Source of the DNA: Sideroxydans lithotrophicus
GTDB lineage: Bacteria; Pseudomonadota; Gammaproteobacteria; Burkholderiales; Gallionellaceae
DNA: 64,000 nucleotides
Direction of reading: 5' to 3'
Assembly: GCA_020723185.1 (NCBI GenBank)
Contig: DYJI01000003.1
Coordinates: 1-64,000 of the forward strand
The notes under the pieces: model-generated
Database searches by the model: none
Told to the model about the DNA's origin: nothing
Seen by the model: only the letters and a program-made list of their open reading frames with translations
Made by a program: the position numbers and the translations under genes
In this document: positions 63,252 to 64,000 of the stretch, piece after piece
Layout: every line of letters starts with the position of its first letter
Position numbering within the stretch: the stretch's first letter is position 1

Positions 63252-64000
63252 ATGCAAAAGGAGACGATCGGGCTGATCCTCACCGGCGGCGGCGCTCGCG
63301 CGGCCTACCAGGTCGGCGTGCTGAAGGCCGTTGCCGAATTCCTGCCATACCGGGCGCGGGTGCCCTTCAAAGTGATCAGCGGCACTTCGGCGGGCGCGCT
63401 CAACGCCATCACGCTGGCGGTGAACGCGCGCCATTTCCGCAAGGGGGTGCGCTACCTGCTGAACATCTGGAACAATGCCCAGGTGACCGACATCTACCGC
63501 GCGGATGTGCTCGGGGTTCTGAACAACAGTCTGCGCTGGGTGTTCGGTCTGTTGCTGAGCGTGCTGGGCAGCAACTGGCTCAATCGCGTGTCGTTGCTGG
63601 ACAACAGCCCGCTGCGCACTTTCCTGGAGCGGGCTTTGCCGTGCGATCTTATCCAGCGGCATATCGACGACGGGCTGGTGCATGCGGTGAGTGTCACCGC
63701 TTCGGGCTATGGTTCCGGCCATTCGGTGACGTTCTATCAGGGGGCACCGGATATCGAGCCGTGGAAGCGTACCCGGCGTGTCGGAGTGCCGACCCAGCTC
63801 GATATCCAGCACCTGATGGCGTCTTCCGCCATCCCTTTCATGTTCCCGGCCGTGCATGTGAACCGTGAGTTCTTCGGCGACGGTTCGATGCGCCAGATCG
63901 CACCGATCAGTTCCGCGCTGCATCTGGGGGCCGAGCGTGTGCTGGTGGTAGGTGTCGGCCACAGCGCGATCACGGATGACGAGAAGCGTCCCAAGATCGA
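63252..64000 (+). CDS. patatin-like phospholipase (5' part; runs off the window)
   Basis: About 249 residues are visible. They have the patatin oxyanion loop LTGGGARAAYQVGVLKA, the nucleophile elbow ISGTSAGALNA with the catalytic Ser, and EFFGDGSMRQIAPISSAL, which supplies the catalytic Asp. No signal peptide. The ATG at 63252 is the only start before the first motif. The 3' end and total length are unknown. Confidence 0.92.
   Translation, partial: MQKETIGLILTGGGARAAYQVGVLKAVAEFLPYRARVPFKVISGTSAGALNAITLAVNARHFRKGVRYLLNIWNNAQVTDIYRADVLGVLNNSLRWVFGLLLSVLGSNWLNRVSLLDNSPLRTFLERALPCDLIQRHIDDGLVHAVSVTASGYGSGHSVTFYQGAPDIEPWKRTRRVGVPTQLDIQHLMASSAIPFMFPAVHVNREFFGDGSMRQIAPISSALHLGAERVLVVGVGHSAITDDEKRPKI

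Overview
The window reads as a chromosomal segment of a betaproteobacterium with about 60% G+C, probably in the order Nitrosomonadales (Gallionellaceae-like). This placement is inferred from gene order and protein families and was not tested by a search. Supporting signs are the pepA-holC-DUF2486-valS order, a sigma factor followed by DUF3619 and DUF3106, a RibB with a degenerate GTP cyclohydrolase half (RibBX), and rnfABCDGE-nth. Most of the 64 kb is densely packed housekeeping sequence. Many neighbouring genes overlap by 4 bases (ATGA or GTGA).

Layout. 1-100: 3' end of a 5S rRNA gene and its terminator. 0.1-7.3 kb: asmA, mutY, a BepA-like M48 protease on the minus strand, a Ser/Thr kinase fused to a cyclic-nucleotide-binding domain, a rhodanese and TusA-like pair, and a DUF1622 membrane protein. 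7.3-12.5 kb (minus): pepA-holC-DUF2486-valS. 12.5-14.7 kb: lptFG. 14.7-16.0 kb (minus): ECF-type sigma factor, single-pass DUF3619 protein and secreted DUF3106 protein. 16.1-20.9 kb: ilvB-ilvH-ilvC, then psd-pssA. 21-28.4 kb (minus): CBS-domain protein, cobalamin adenosyltransferase, DUF1841, nth and the complete Rnf complex. 28.5-32.6 kb (minus): a short KdpD-like kinase, KdpE and the Kup potassium transporter in one operon. 32.6-37 kb: pyrD, an unknown membrane protein, bpt, a diguanylate cyclase and aat. 37-42.7 kb: a PilZ-like protein, an esterase, darP with a local duplication, pmbA and a LysM-FecR protein. 42.8-54.1 kb: glyA, nrdR, the riboflavin genes, nusB, thiL, pgpA, a secreted nuclease and hrpA.

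54.1-59.0 kb is the one clearly accessory stretch. It holds a single-chain MmeI-like restriction-methylation enzyme whose target-recognition region is visibly A+T-richer, an A+T-rich gene with an R-x5-H HEPN-type motif, two related palindromic repeats around a 40-residue membrane microprotein, and an RlaP-type nucleotidyltransferase. The window ends with mqo, maeB, a small unknown gene and the start of a patatin-like phospholipase that runs off the edge.

The strongest candidates for new biology are the restriction/HEPN/microprotein island, the sigma-DUF3619-DUF3106 circuit as a possible envelope-stress switch, the truncated KdpDE wired to kup instead of kdpFABC, and the 137-base duplication behind darP that created a translationally coupled 46-codon frame. 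No CRISPR array, tRNA gene, insertion sequence or prophage was seen.
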